In this document: one piece after another, positions 1-8,827 of the stretch
Position numbering within the stretch: the stretch's first letter is position 1
How the letters are laid out: the number at the start of each line of letters is the position of its first letter
Origin: Paludisphaera borealis
Lineage (GTDB): Bacteria > Planctomycetota > Planctomycetia > Isosphaerales > Isosphaeraceae
DNA length: 64,000 nt
Direction of reading: 5' to 3'
Assembly: GCF_001956985.1 (NCBI RefSeq)
Contig: NZ_CP019082.1
Location: forward strand, 1,302,001-1,366,000
Program-made: the position numbers and the translations under genes
The notes under the pieces: model-generated
Databases searched by the model: none
Seen by the model: only the letters and a program-made list of their open reading frames with translations
Told to the model about the DNA's origin: nothing

Positions 1-1
1 C

Positions 2-559
2 GCCCTCAAGGCCGTGCCCCAGGCCGTGAGCCCTCGGCTGCGGATCGAGCACGCGCAGGTGGTCCGCAAGCAGGACGTCGGGCGGTTCTCGAGCCTCGGC
101 GTGATCGCCTCGATGCAGCCCTCGCATGCAAGTGACGACATGCGATGGGCCGACGCCCGGCTCGGCCCGGGACGGGTGGACGGCGCCTACGCCTGGCGGT
201 GGTTCCTGGACGCCAAGGTCCCGCTCGCCTTCGGCAGCGACTTCCCGGTCGAAGTCGTCAGCCCGTTCTGGGGCCTCTACGCGGCAATGACCCGGCAAGA
301 CTCCGACGGTCAACCGAAGGACGGCTGGCATCCCGACCAGCGGCTGTCGCTGGACGAGGCGCTCCGGGCCTTCACCGCCGGCGCGGCCTACGGGGCGTTC
401 GCCGAGGGCCTCCGAGGCGTCCTGAAACCGGGCATGCACGCTGATATCACGATCTTCGATCGCGACCTGTTCCGCGAGCCCCCCTCGCGCGTGCTCGCGG
501 GCCAGGTCCTCTACACGATCATCAACGGGTCGGTCGTCTTCGATGCGAAGCGGCCGTGA
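2..559 (+). CDS. Amidohydrolase family 3 (YtcJ-like), C-terminal part
   Basis: This is the last 185 codons of a metal-dependent amidohydrolase; the start lies beyond the left edge. The frame is open from base 2 to the stop at 557-559. RIEHAQ provides the usual metal-ligand histidine region and FGSDFPVE the catalytic aspartate region. The end, SLDEALRAFT followed by GMHADITIFDRDLF, is the typical closing beta-sandwich strand of amidohydrolase_3 proteins, which act on N-substituted amides or formamides. The substrate cannot be told from this fragment. The next gene lies on the other strand and is convergent. Confidence 0.85.
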   Translation, partial: ALKAVPQAVSPRLRIEHAQVVRKQDVGRFSSLGVIASMQPSHASDDMRWADARLGPGRVDGAYAWRWFLDAKVPLAFGSDFPVEVVSPFWGLYAAMTRQDSDGQPKDGWHPDQRLSLDEALRAFTAGAAYGAFAEGLRGVLKPGMHADITIFDRDLFREPPSRVLAGQVLYTIINGSVVFDAKRP

Positions 560-599
560 CGGCGGCCTCGCATCGAAGATCCCTGCGGCGTTCGACGTG

Positions 600-1511
600 T
601 CACTTCTTGACGCCGGAGGGCAGCGTCTTGTAGCCGGGGGTGACCTTCTTGATGTTGGGCGAGACGTCGGCGTCGACCAGGCCGGTGGTCCAGGCCAGCG
701 CGCCGAGCAGCAGCCCCTGGTACTTGGGGTTGGTCCAGACGTCTTCGCGGTGGCCCATCGACGTGTAGAAGACGCGGCCCTTGCCGTAGGGGCGGGCCCA
801 GGTGGCCGGGTAGTCGGGGCGCTCGTACTCGTGGCCCTGCATGCCCTTGGTCTTCTGGACGAGGATCACGTGAAGATCGTCGGGGTGGTTCTTGAGGGCG
901 TACCATTCATCGTTGAGCTTGAAGCTGTTCGACGCGCCGAAGCCGTCGGCCAGGCCCGGGAACGCGGCGTCGGCGACCTCGATGGTCACCTCCTGCTGGG
1001 GGCCGTGCGAGTAGAACTCGCCGCCGATCATCTGGATGTACGGGTCGTCCCCGCTCTTGTCGCGGGGCTTGAAGTGGCCGAACGTGTCGGCCGCGCAGTG
1101 CATGCCGATGAACCCCTTGCCCCCCTTGAGGGCGTCGTAAAACGCCTTCTCGCCCTCGACCGAGATCGGGGGCGTCTTGTCGGTGCCGGGCACGGTGAGG
1201 TCGCCCGTGGTGTAGAAGACGAACCCGTCCCACTGGCCGATCTGGTCGGGCTCGAACAGCCGGCCGTCCTTGGAGGCGACGACCTCGAAGCCGTGCTCCT
1301 TGCCGATCTCGGTCAGGATCTTCTCGGCGTGCGAGAGGTTGCCCCCCTGGCGGGCGACCACCGAGTGGGGGAATCCCGAACTCTTGGTGAAGAAGAGGAC
1401 CCTCTTGGGTGCCTTGAGGGCCGCGGCCGTCGCCTTGGCGAACGCCCCCGCGCCCAGCCAGGCGGCTCCACTGGCCAGGAGCAACTCTCGACGGTTCAGG
1501 TCTCGCGACAT
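600..1511 (-). CDS. ThuA domain protein, exported
   Basis: This encodes 303 residues with an N-terminal Tat-like signal (RDLNRRELLLASGAAWLGA) and then a ThuA-like, glutamine-amidotransferase-type fold: VLFFTKSSGF at the start, DGFVFYTTGDL, GKGFIGMHCAADTF and GGEFYSHGPQQ. The family is linked to trehalose or sugar utilisation and is very expanded in planctomycetes; catalytic activity is unproven for most members. I chose the ATG at 1511 because GGAG lies 9 bases upstream and the Tat motif follows directly; the frame stays open to 1613 but gains only low-complexity residues. The protein probably works in the periplasm. No partner gene is evident. Confidence 0.85.
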   Translation of the reverse strand: MSRDLNRRELLLASGAAWLGAGAFAKATAAALKAPKRVLFFTKSSGFPHSVVARQGGNLSHAEKILTEIGKEHGFEVVASKDGRLFEPDQIGQWDGFVFYTTGDLTVPGTDKTPPISVEGEKAFYDALKGGKGFIGMHCAADTFGHFKPRDKSGDDPYIQMIGGEFYSHGPQQEVTIEVADAAFPGLADGFGASNSFKLNDEWYALKNHPDDLHVILVQKTKGMQGHEYERPDYPATWARPYGKGRVFYTSMGHREDVWTNPKYQGLLLGALAWTTGLVDADVSPNIKKVTPGYKTLPSGVKK

Positions 1512-1916
1512 CGTGCGGATCTCCATGGGGATGAGGGAAGAAGAGGCAGGCTGAACTCGTCGCGGCCCCATTCGAGGAAGGGGGCCGGCGCTCGGCAGCC
1601 GCCTTGGCGACATCCCTTCCTTGTACCGCGGCCGGAATCCGAAAGAAACCCGGCAGAGGTCGTCCGCCCGTGTAGGCGGCGGGTTGGCTTGCTTTGCCGT
1701 CGTCTGAACATAAAGTCAGTGCGAAGCGACCTTTCCGCTTGCATCGATTGCGCGTGGGGGGTAATCTCCAGGGGGAACCTTGGTTCCCAAGAATGGCGAA
1801 TCCTCGTTTCTTGAGGATTTCCGCCCCGAAGCCGACGTCAGGAGACGATCACCATTCCGCACGGACGCTGAAGCTTCGCTCAGGTGTCCGGCCCTTGGTC
1901 CGGAGACGCGATCAGG
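1512..1916. other. Intergenic region between divergent genes
   Basis: These 405 bases separate the divergent ThuA gene and the small tandem pair, so they should hold two promoters. Frames crossing it have no recognisable protein character. I see no convincing -35/-10 pair, repeat or RNA gene. Confidence 0.5.
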
Positions 1917-2225
1917 ATGACCCAGCTCACAGCCCCCCCCGAAGCCGTGGACGGCGCCCAGCTTTCCAAGCTTTCGGTCTCGATTCGCGGTAAGCTCCAG
2001 TTCATGGATTATCTGGTGCGCGCGGCGGTCGCCGACGTCGAGCGGTTCCAGGACGAGCCCGACCCGGGGACCCGTATCTTCATCAAGCAACTCGTCGAGA
2101 TGCATACGGCCAACCTGCGTCAAGAGAGCCAGAATCTGAGGGCGATCGCCGACCTCTGCAACATGCTCGATGCGATGGTGCAGACGCCCCAAGAGCAGCC
2201 GTACAGCTCGGGAGACCCCTCATGA
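1917..2225 (+). CDS. Small conserved-looking protein, first of a tandem paralogous pair
   Basis: This encodes 102 residues of unknown function, predicted cytosolic, with no signal or membrane segment. It is mostly helical by composition, with LSVSIRGKLQFMDYL, then DPGTRIFIKQLVEMHTANL and ends AIADLCNMLD. It aligns by eye with the next gene over about 70 residues: I.G..QF..YL, then DP....F....M....L, then Q.L...IA..C. The ATG at 1917 is preceded only by a weak GG; a GTG/ATG further upstream in frame (1884) is possible. Its stop overlaps the next start as ATGA, so the two are translationally coupled. Confidence 0.6.
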   Translation: MTQLTAPPEAVDGAQLSKLSVSIRGKLQFMDYLVRAAVADVERFQDEPDPGTRIFIKQLVEMHTANLRQESQNLRAIADLCNMLDAMVQTPQEQPYSSGDPS

Positions 2226-2581
2226 CGCCGTCGACCAACGGGCTCTCGGGAACTTCGCCGATGCACGAGTTCGCGACCACGAGCCGCGACCTCGAGATCG
2301 AGGGCGACGACGCGGGCGGCCACCTGCCCTCCCCCGAGCTGCGGAAGTTCCTCGCCGAGATCAAGGGCCAGGCCCAGTTCCTGCTTTACCTGGCCGACCA
2401 GATCGAGGAGTCGCTCGTCCAGCTCTCCCAGGAGAGCGACCCCTGCCACGGCGCGTTCTTGTGCAAGGTGCTGGGGATGTACTCGACCCAGCTCGAAACC
2501 AAGCACCAGGGCCTGGGCGAGAAAATCGCCGAGACCTGCCAGGAAGTCTACGTCACCGTCAGGGAACGCGAACTCGGCTGA
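2222..2581 (+). CDS. Small conserved-looking protein, second of a tandem paralogous pair
   Basis: This encodes 119 residues of unknown function. Residues from about 40 onward (ELRKFLAEIKGQAQFLLYL, SDPCHGAFLCKVLGMYSTQL, GLGEKIAETCQEVY) match the preceding protein position by position without gaps, so the pair arose by tandem duplication. The first 35 residues are extra. The start ATG overlaps the upstream stop by four bases (ATGA). Both copies look like small helical bundles that could pair with each other; I recognise no named family. Confidence 0.65.
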   Translation: MTPSTNGLSGTSPMHEFATTSRDLEIEGDDAGGHLPSPELRKFLAEIKGQAQFLLYLADQIEESLVQLSQESDPCHGAFLCKVLGMYSTQLETKHQGLGEKIAETCQEVYVTVRERELG

Positions 2582-3271
2582 GTGGGTGGGCCGCGAGCGG
2601 CTGACTTCGATCCGCCACAGGTTCGCCCAGAGTCGGGGCGATGCGAGGCTTTGCGCCGTCACCGAAATCCCATCACGCTGAGACCGCGGTCCAGGTCGAT
2701 GGGGTGGGCGAGAAGAAGAAGCAGGCGCCGCCTCCGATACGTCCGTCTTCACACATGGCGTGTTCCAACGGGTGGCATCGGAAAACTCGTCCCCCCCGGG
2801 AAGGAGGGCGAGTGGGAGCACCAGGGTCAGTGTCGGCGACGCCTGCTCGTCCAAGGAAACCGGACACGATCCGACGTCACGACGGTCATCGTGCTCGGTC
2901 GTTATGAAAGCTTTCGGCCCCCGCCGGCCGCTTTCATCAATCGATTCAGCCGAATTTCGCGGTTCTCGCGGCTCCGTGCTCCCGGCCGAGCGCGTGCCGC
3001 GTCGTCGAAGAGCCGTCACGGAATCCGCCGCGTTCCAGCCGGCCCGGACGACCACCCACGAGTCGACCGGGCGTTGCGCGCCGGTCCGCGCGGGGGCCGT
3101 CGCGCTCGGTCGCCGATCACCTGGAGGTACGCCGACGACCAACGGCCGGACGACCCGTCTAGCGGGCGTCGTCCGACCGATCGAGTTGTCCCTATCCGTC
3201 ACCATCATGGAAGGACGTCCCGAGGAGCGTGCGCAAGGGAAAGCCGCCTGTTCCGACAACCAGCGGGGGAG
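2582..3271. other. Intergenic region between convergent genes
   Basis: These 690 bases lie between the ends of two convergent genes. Long frames cross it on both strands but their translations are rich in Arg, Pro and Ser and look like GC-driven noise. The only structure I see is the imperfect inverted repeat at 2904-2937. Confidence 0.5.
2904..2937. terminator. Terminator-like hairpin in a convergent gap
   Basis: ATGAAAGC (2904-2911) pairs perfectly with GCTTTCAT (2930-2937); inside it CGGC (2915-2918) pairs with GCCG (2923-2926). It lies between two converging genes and could end transcription from both sides. There is no T-run beyond either arm, so it may be only a structural element. Confidence 0.35.
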
Positions 3272-4585
3272 CTACTTCGGCTGCCTCAAGCGGGTGAAAA
3301 GCTGGCTGTAGGGCGCGTGGTCGTGCTCGCCCTCGGCCCGGACGTCCGCGCCGAACTCGGCCTCGGTCGCGTCCTCGACGCTCTCCAGGTCGAGTTCATC
3401 GTTCGTCCCGGAATCCGGATCGGCGTCCTCGGCGGGGTCGTCCGTCGATTCGGTCGTGGGGTTCAGACGCCCGCGATTCCGGGCCCACTCGGCCCAGGCC
3501 TGGAGCGCGGCGTAGCGGTCTTCGATCGTCTCCTCGCCGAGGGGAGCGGTCGCGACGGCCGTCTCGGCCGACTCGTCCAGCTCGCTCGCCACGATCGACG
3601 GAGTGTTCTCGGCGTCGAGGCTCCCGCTCCAGCCGACTTCGATGAGCCCCTCCTCCTCGCGAAGGGGGGGCCGACTTGGAACCAGCGGAGGCGGTTCGAG
3701 GATCGTTTCGGCGATCACGACCGGTGCCGGCCGGGCTTCGGGTCGCGTCACGGGCCGGGGCGACGCCTCCAGGCTCGGGCTCGACGCGGCCGCCTGGACT
3801 TGCCGAGCGGCAGGCTGAGGTTGGGCGGGGGCCGGGACGGACGGCGACGGCGTCGCCGAGCGGCCGAGCCCTCGGGTTTCCACCAGCCTCAGCAGCGTGC
3901 GGGGGTTGCCGGCGGCGTCGCGGTGCAACGGCTCGATCTCGGCGGCGTCGAGGCGGTCGGGACGGACTGAGGCCAGAAGCTGGGACGCTTCCTCGACGTC
4001 GAGGGGCGGTAGATGGATGTGCCCCGCCAGACGATTGGCCACAGTCTGGAGCGATCGGCCCGCAAACCGCCGCGTCAGCTCGGTCCGGCCGACCAGGAGG
4101 ACGGCCGCGAAACCGTGCTCCGCACGCGGGCTGCCGCAGGCGGAAAGGGCCTCGATCTCGGACCAGACTTCGGGAGAAGCGTGGTGGGCGTTCTCGACCA
4201 CCAGAACCCATGACCGGCCGTCGGCCGACTCGTCCTGGAGGGCCGAGGCGATCGCCAGGCGATTCGTCGCGAGCCGGTCCGAGGCCGCGACCCCAAACTG
4301 CGACGCCGTCAGGCTGAGGAAGTCCACGGGGTCGAGCGCCGGGGCGGCCTGGACGACGGCGAACCGCCAGCCTGAGGGCAGCTCGTCGGCGAGGCGTCCC
4401 CAGAGGCGCGTCTTGCCGGCTCCAGACTCGCCCGTGATCAGGATCGGTCCGGCGGCCTTCGACCCGAGGGTCGTCGACCTGAGCGATTCCAATGCTGCGC
4501 GACGGCTGGTGACGTCGAGGCGATCAGGACGGCCGGGGACTTCACGGATCTCTCGATTCAGGGTGATGCGCCGACTTCGCTCCAT
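3272..4585 (-). CDS. ExeA-like AAA ATPase with long acidic C-terminal tail
   Basis: This encodes 437 residues. The N-terminal half is a P-loop ATPase: Walker A GESGAGKTRLW at about residue 50, Walker B-like WVLVVENAHH, and a later ELTRRF segment in the sensor position, similar to the AAA_22/ExeA group. From about residue 255 the chain becomes Pro/Ala-rich and then acidic (EDADPDSGTNDELDLE), with no visible domain. I start it at the ATG at 4585, since a T-rich, low-complexity leader lies upstream and the Walker A falls at the expected distance. The same frame stays open to 7051, but that part is antisense to the kinase and accA. The gene is divergent from the kinase; the role is unknown. Confidence 0.7.
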   Translation of the reverse strand: MERSRRITLNREIREVPGRPDRLDVTSRRAALESLRSTTLGSKAAGPILITGESGAGKTRLWGRLADELPSGWRFAVVQAAPALDPVDFLSLTASQFGVAASDRLATNRLAIASALQDESADGRSWVLVVENAHHASPEVWSEIEALSACGSPRAEHGFAAVLLVGRTELTRRFAGRSLQTVANRLAGHIHLPPLDVEEASQLLASVRPDRLDAAEIEPLHRDAAGNPRTLLRLVETRGLGRSATPSPSVPAPAQPQPAARQVQAAASSPSLEASPRPVTRPEARPAPVVIAETILEPPPLVPSRPPLREEEGLIEVGWSGSLDAENTPSIVASELDESAETAVATAPLGEETIEDRYAALQAWAEWARNRGRLNPTTESTDDPAEDADPDSGTNDELDLESVEDATEAEFGADVRAEGEHDHAPYSQLFTRLRQPK

Positions 4586-4852
4586 GGTCGACCGACTCCT
4601 TTTCCTGCTGGGGGAGTTGGGGATGCGGCGAACGCGACGCCCGGTACCCATCGCCGACGACTCCGCGTCGAGGCCCGACGTCGACCGAACCGCGTTCGCA
4701 ATACGCGTCCGGCGGCGCATCTCCAGGTCTTCAAGATCGACGCCCGGGCCTCTCTCTCTTGAGCAACGCGCCGGCCGAGGCTTCAGAGGGTGGTCGCGGC
4801 TCGGCGGGAAGTTGATGGATCGCTTGGGTTTTTGTAAAGTGGGGAGGGGTGT

Positions 4853-5842
4853 GTGGGATTTCGGGATCTTGCCGTGGGATCGGCCGGGGAGCGACCGAAC
4901 GCTCGGCGGTTCGTCGTCTGCGACCACGAGGGAGCTTGGCCTTTGGCGACGGGCAGAAGCGCTGCCAGCGAAGACCGGATCGGCGAATACCGCATCGTCC
5001 GGCTGATCCATCCTGGCGTCACATCGGTGGTCATCGAGGTGGTCCAGGAATCCACCCAGCGGCGGTACGCCGTCAAGCAACTGCTCGAATCGCGCGCCGG
5101 CGACGCCAGCGAGCGGAAGTCGTTTGCGTTCGAAGCCAAGCTGGGAATGGAGTTGCGACATCCGAATCTGGTCCGGGTGATTGAGTTCGTCAAGGATTGC
5201 GATCAGCCTTACTTCGTGATGGATTACTTTCCGTCCTTCCATTTGAAGCTTCCCATCGCGCGTCCGTCGGTCTATCCCATGCCGACGACCCAGCTTCACC
5301 GGATCATCCGTCAAGCGGCTTCGGCCCTGGCTTACATGCACGATCAGGGCTGGATTCACCGCGACGTCAAGCCGGAGAACATTCTGGCGAACAAGAGCGG
5401 GGAAGTCCGGGTGATCGACTACACGATCGCGATGCGGCCCCGGACCGGCCTGAGCAAGCTTTTCGGCGGCAAGATTCCTCGTCAGGGGACCACCAGCTAC
5501 ATGGCGCCGGAGCAGATCCGTTGCGAGGACCCGGCCCCGGGGGCGGATATTTACAGCTTCGGCGTCACTTGCTATGAATTGACGTGCGGCCGCCCCCCCT
5601 TTCGGGCCAATTCCCAGCAGGAACTTCTCAACAAACACCTGCGGGAACGGCCGGTTCCGTTGATCACCCACAACAAGCTCGTCACTCCGAATTTCAACGA
5701 ACTGGTCATGAAGATGATCCAGAAGCGGCCCGAAGATCGGATCGCGAGCTTCCACGAATTCCTCACCCGGTTCCGGTCGGTCCGAATTTTTCAGGACGAC
5801 CCGGACCCGGGCGCCGATAATGACGTCAGGTCGTTTTCGTGA
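4853..5842 (+). CDS. Hanks-type serine/threonine protein kinase, soluble
   Basis: This encodes 329 residues, almost all kinase domain. The ATP-anchoring lysine is in YAVKQLL (K75), the catalytic loop is HRDVKPEN (H169-D171), the metal loop is DYT (D189) in place of DFG, and MAPEQ closes the activation segment. The glycine-rich loop is degenerate (LIHPGVTSVV has one Gly instead of three). There is no membrane segment or sensor domain, unlike the typical PknB layout, so it is cytosolic and must receive its signal from a partner. GTG at 4853 follows GGGGAGGGG; a GTG two bases earlier is out of frame. It is divergent from the ATPase gene and 108 bases ahead of accA. Confidence 0.88.
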   Translation: MGFRDLAVGSAGERPNARRFVVCDHEGAWPLATGRSAASEDRIGEYRIVRLIHPGVTSVVIEVVQESTQRRYAVKQLLESRAGDASERKSFAFEAKLGMELRHPNLVRVIEFVKDCDQPYFVMDYFPSFHLKLPIARPSVYPMPTTQLHRIIRQAASALAYMHDQGWIHRDVKPENILANKSGEVRVIDYTIAMRPRTGLSKLFGGKIPRQGTTSYMAPEQIRCEDPAPGADIYSFGVTCYELTCGRPPFRANSQQELLNKHLRERPVPLITHNKLVTPNFNELVMKMIQKRPEDRIASFHEFLTRFRSVRIFQDDPDPGADNDVRSFS

Positions 5843-5950
5843 CCGCGTTCCACTTCGTGATCGTGTTTTTAGTGTAAGTGCCAGGCTAGTCAAGGTTTGC
5901 GATAAGATCAATCGATTCGCCGCGAGCATGCTTTCGAGGATCAGGCCTTC

Positions 5951-6985
5951 ATGCGCAGTCCCCACGAACAGCGTCTGCCCTTCGAGGCGCCCATCTACGA
6001 GATGGAGTTGCGCCTCACCGAGATGGAGGCGCAGTACGCCAAGAACCGCGGCGGCGGCGACACCTCGAAGATCGGCGAGCAGATCCGCCGCCTGCGTCGC
6101 GAGCTGGCGGCGCTCAAGCGCGAGATTTATTCGCATCTCGACCCCTGGCAGACCGTCCAGGTGTCGCGGCACCAGCAGCGACCCCAGACCCGCGACTACA
6201 TTGAGCTGATCTTCGACCAGTTCCTCGAACTTCACGGCGACCGAGCGATCGGCGACGACCAGGCGATCGTGACCGGGCTGGGTTATCTCGACGACGTGAA
6301 GGTCATGTTCATCGGCCACCAGAAGGGCAAGAACCTCGCCGAGCGGACCGCCTGCCACTTCGGTTGCGCCCACCCCGAGGGCTACCGCAAGGCCCTCCTG
6401 AAGATGCGGTTCGCTGCCAAGTTCGGGTTGCCGATCGTCTCGTTCATTGACACTCCGGGCGCCTACCCGGGGATCTCGGCCGAGGAACGGGGGCAAGCGG
6501 CGATCATCGCCGAGAACCTGATGGAGATGAGCCAGATCGCCACCCCGATCGTCTGCGTGGTGATCGGCGAGGGAGGCTCGGGAGGCGCTCTGGGAATCGG
6601 GATCGGCGACCGTCTGGGCATGCTCGAACACACCTATTATTCGGTCATCAGTCCCGAAGGCTGCGCCACGATCCTCTGGAAGGGGAGCGAGCACGCCCCC
6701 AAGGCCGCCGCGGCCCTGAAATTCACCAGCCGCGACCTGCTCGGCTTCGGCATCGTCGACGAGATCGTCCCCGAGCCTCTCGGCGGCGCCCATCGCGACC
6801 ACACCGAGATCGCCACGACGCTCAAGCAATTCCTCCTCCGCCAGGTCCGCGAGTTGATTGGGGTCCCCACGCCCGAACTCCTCGACCGTCGCTACGACAA
6901 GTACCGCAAGATCGGCGTCTTCCTGGAAGGAACCGAGGGCGGTCCGGAACCCCAGCGCAACGGGCGAGCCCCGTCCCCCGTTTGA
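5951..6985 (+). CDS. accA: Acetyl-CoA carboxylase carboxyltransferase subunit alpha
   Basis: This encodes 344 residues, slightly longer than the usual 320. It is the alpha half of the carboxyltransferase that moves CO2 from biotin to acetyl-CoA, the first step of fatty acid synthesis, working as alpha2beta2 with AccD. The helical N-terminus (FEAPIYEMELRLTEMEA) is the AccA-type dimer region. Carboxyltransferase motifs follow: HGDRAIGDDQAIV, GHQKGKN, FIDTPGAYPG, GEGGSGGALGIG and the final SVISPEGCATILWK. The ATG at 5951 gives the expected N-terminus. accD and the biotin subunits are not in this window. The C-terminal 25 residues are charged and poorly conserved. Confidence 0.95.
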   Translation: MRSPHEQRLPFEAPIYEMELRLTEMEAQYAKNRGGGDTSKIGEQIRRLRRELAALKREIYSHLDPWQTVQVSRHQQRPQTRDYIELIFDQFLELHGDRAIGDDQAIVTGLGYLDDVKVMFIGHQKGKNLAERTACHFGCAHPEGYRKALLKMRFAAKFGLPIVSFIDTPGAYPGISAEERGQAAIIAENLMEMSQIATPIVCVVIGEGGSGGALGIGIGDRLGMLEHTYYSVISPEGCATILWKGSEHAPKAAAALKFTSRDLLGFGIVDEIVPEPLGGAHRDHTEIATTLKQFLLRQVRELIGVPTPELLDRRYDKYRKIGVFLEGTEGGPEPQRNGRAPSPV

Positions 6986-7372
6986 CGCCTCGCGGCGCGC
7001 GGGCCGGGCTCGACGCCCGGTCTCGCTGCGCAAGTTTCGTGTTTGGAACAAGTTAAGGTGTCCTGCTCGCTAGGGTGACGGATCTCTCACGAGGGCCTTT
7101 CGCTCCGCACGGGGACTGCTCGCTCTGGTGTGGGTACTCCTGGATCTGCTAACTTAGTCGCCGCATTAACACTCGATCGACGCTCGGGATTTGGGGGTCG
7201 CCAGCCCTATCTGTTTCTCAACCCCGGCTTTTCTCGCACCTGGAACACTCGAAAAGCAGCTTGCCACGACTTGATTTCTTGCGATGACAAACCTCTCGGA
7301 TCGAATTCTCCACCTGGCGGCCGGGCTTTCCTGCTCGCGGCGAGACGAGACTTCGGCGCACACCCATCGAGA
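6986..7372. other. Intergenic region after accA
   Basis: These 387 bases separate accA from the methyltransferase gene. A small hairpin, CCGGGC with GCCCGG, lies about 20 bases after the accA stop and could aid termination. Otherwise I see no gene, repeat or clear promoter. Confidence 0.45.
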
Positions 7373-8344
7373 ATGCAGACCATGAGACTGATTCAACGGT
7401 TGATCCGGCCGTACGTCTGGCACGAGTTGCCGGGGTGGGGACGACTCTATGGCGCGTTCGTCGGCGATTTCCGGCGCGACGTCGAGTGGCGAGACGAACC
7501 GCGCAGGACCATCCGGGGCAAGCTCCACGGTTACCAGCTCGACCTCGACCTGTCGCGGTGGTCGGAACGGATGACCTATTACCTCGGCCGGTTCTACGAC
7601 CTCGAGTTGCAGCTCCTGGTTCTCGGGCTGCTGCGGCCCGGCGATCGGTTCATCGACATCGGGGCCAACATCGGCATGATCACCCTGGCCGCGGCAAGCA
7701 AGGTGGGCGAGACCGGCGTCGTCGACGCATTCGAGCCCAACCCCCGGTGCGCCGCGCGGATTCGATCGTTTCTTGAGCACAATCATATCGGCCACGTCCG
7801 GCTGCACGAGATGGGCGTCGGCGACGTCGACGCGGAGCTGAGCCTGTCCGTCCCTCGCCATAACTCGGGCGAGGGCAGCTTCTTGCCGTTCGACTCCACC
7901 GAGAACACCCCCGATCGATACGAACAGATGACCGTCCCGGTGCATGTCGCCGACTCGGTTCTGGAAGCCGACCCACGACCGCCCATGATGATCAAGATGG
8001 ACGTCGAAGGGTTTGAGTGCTTCGCCCTCAAGGGCCTGGCCCGGACCATCCAGCGCCATCTACCGATCGTCGCCACCGAAGTCGAGTCGGCCCACCTCGT
8101 TCGGGCCGGACAGACGCCCGCCGACCTCTGCCGAGTCATGGAAGATTTCGGCTACGAGGGTTGGGTCTTCGGCCTGCGTCGCATCGGTTTGCGCCAGGAA
8201 CTCGATCTCCAACCGATCGATCCCGCGGCTTCCTCCTATAACGCCCTCTGGCTGCCGACCGACGGCCTCGCCCGGCGACGGTTCGAGGAAAGTTTCCCCA
8301 ACCTCGCCCGTCGCCCGTCTCCGGTTGCCGCGACGACTGCCTGA
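7373..8344 (+). CDS. FkbM family methyltransferase
   Basis: This encodes 323 residues from the ATG at 7373 (a second ATG three codons on is equally possible). The class I SAM-dependent fold is clear: motif I GDRFIDIGANIGMITLA, an acidic ribose-binding position in DAFEPNPR, and the FkbM-type IKMDVEGFECFALKG. FkbM proteins O-methylate sugars or polyketides, in bacteria often surface glycans. The 90 N-terminal residues before motif I are basic and amphipathic (IQRLIRPYVWHELPGWG). The in-frame region upstream to 7130 looks non-coding. No glycosyltransferase genes are adjacent, so the acceptor is unknown. Confidence 0.85.
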   Translation: MQTMRLIQRLIRPYVWHELPGWGRLYGAFVGDFRRDVEWRDEPRRTIRGKLHGYQLDLDLSRWSERMTYYLGRFYDLELQLLVLGLLRPGDRFIDIGANIGMITLAAASKVGETGVVDAFEPNPRCAARIRSFLEHNHIGHVRLHEMGVGDVDAELSLSVPRHNSGEGSFLPFDSTENTPDRYEQMTVPVHVADSVLEADPRPPMMIKMDVEGFECFALKGLARTIQRHLPIVATEVESAHLVRAGQTPADLCRVMEDFGYEGWVFGLRRIGLRQELDLQPIDPAASSYNALWLPTDGLARRRFEESFPNLARRPSPVAATTA

Positions 8345-8827
8345 ACGACTCGGAGGGGGGACGAGCTGATCGGAAAATTGTTTTGTTCGGCGAGACATGG
8401 GGAGCGTTCGATGCCCCTCCACCGTCGCCGGGAAGCCCGTGACGTCCGGCTCCCTCCCGTTCCGGACGCCCTGGTCGGCTGCCCGAGATTGGGTTCGTTC
8501 GCGTCTCGTTCCAGCTTCGTTGGCGCGACGTAAAGTTTTTTTGGCTATAGCCTTTCGGCGCGACTGGCCGATTGGCTTCATTCGGCTGGAATTTCGTCGG
8601 TCAGCCCCCCCAGGCCCTCTTCCGGGAGACGGAACCGAGGTCGAGTGGCTGACGCCTCGGTGTTGGCTGTCAGAAATTGGCTTTGTTTGTCGAGGGTCTC
8701 GACGAGGTTTTTCAGTGCGCGCGGATTGGCAAAGAGCCATCGACCAGACGGTTCTCTCTTAACTTATGATACGTTCGCGTCCTTGAGCGAGGATTCCCAC
8801 GGCGGATTGGGATTTTTCATCGCGTTC
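8345..8827. other. Convergent intergenic region with weak terminator candidate
   Basis: These 483 bases lie between convergent genes. At 8689-8703 GTCGAG pairs with CTCGAC around a GGT loop, followed four bases later by five T residues (8708-8712), a weak intrinsic terminator for the plus strand. No gene is convincing in either direction. Confidence 0.35.

Noticed and set aside
2120-3259. Minus-strand frame of 379 codons across the convergent gap
   Set aside because: Ser/Arg/Pro-rich without motifs, and its end overlaps the paralogous pair in antisense.
4586-7051. Minus-strand frame that continues for more than 820 codons beyond the ATPase start
   Set aside because: It is exactly antisense to the kinase and accA, whose motifs are clear. 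Long antisense frames are common at this GC content and the translation has no domain pattern.
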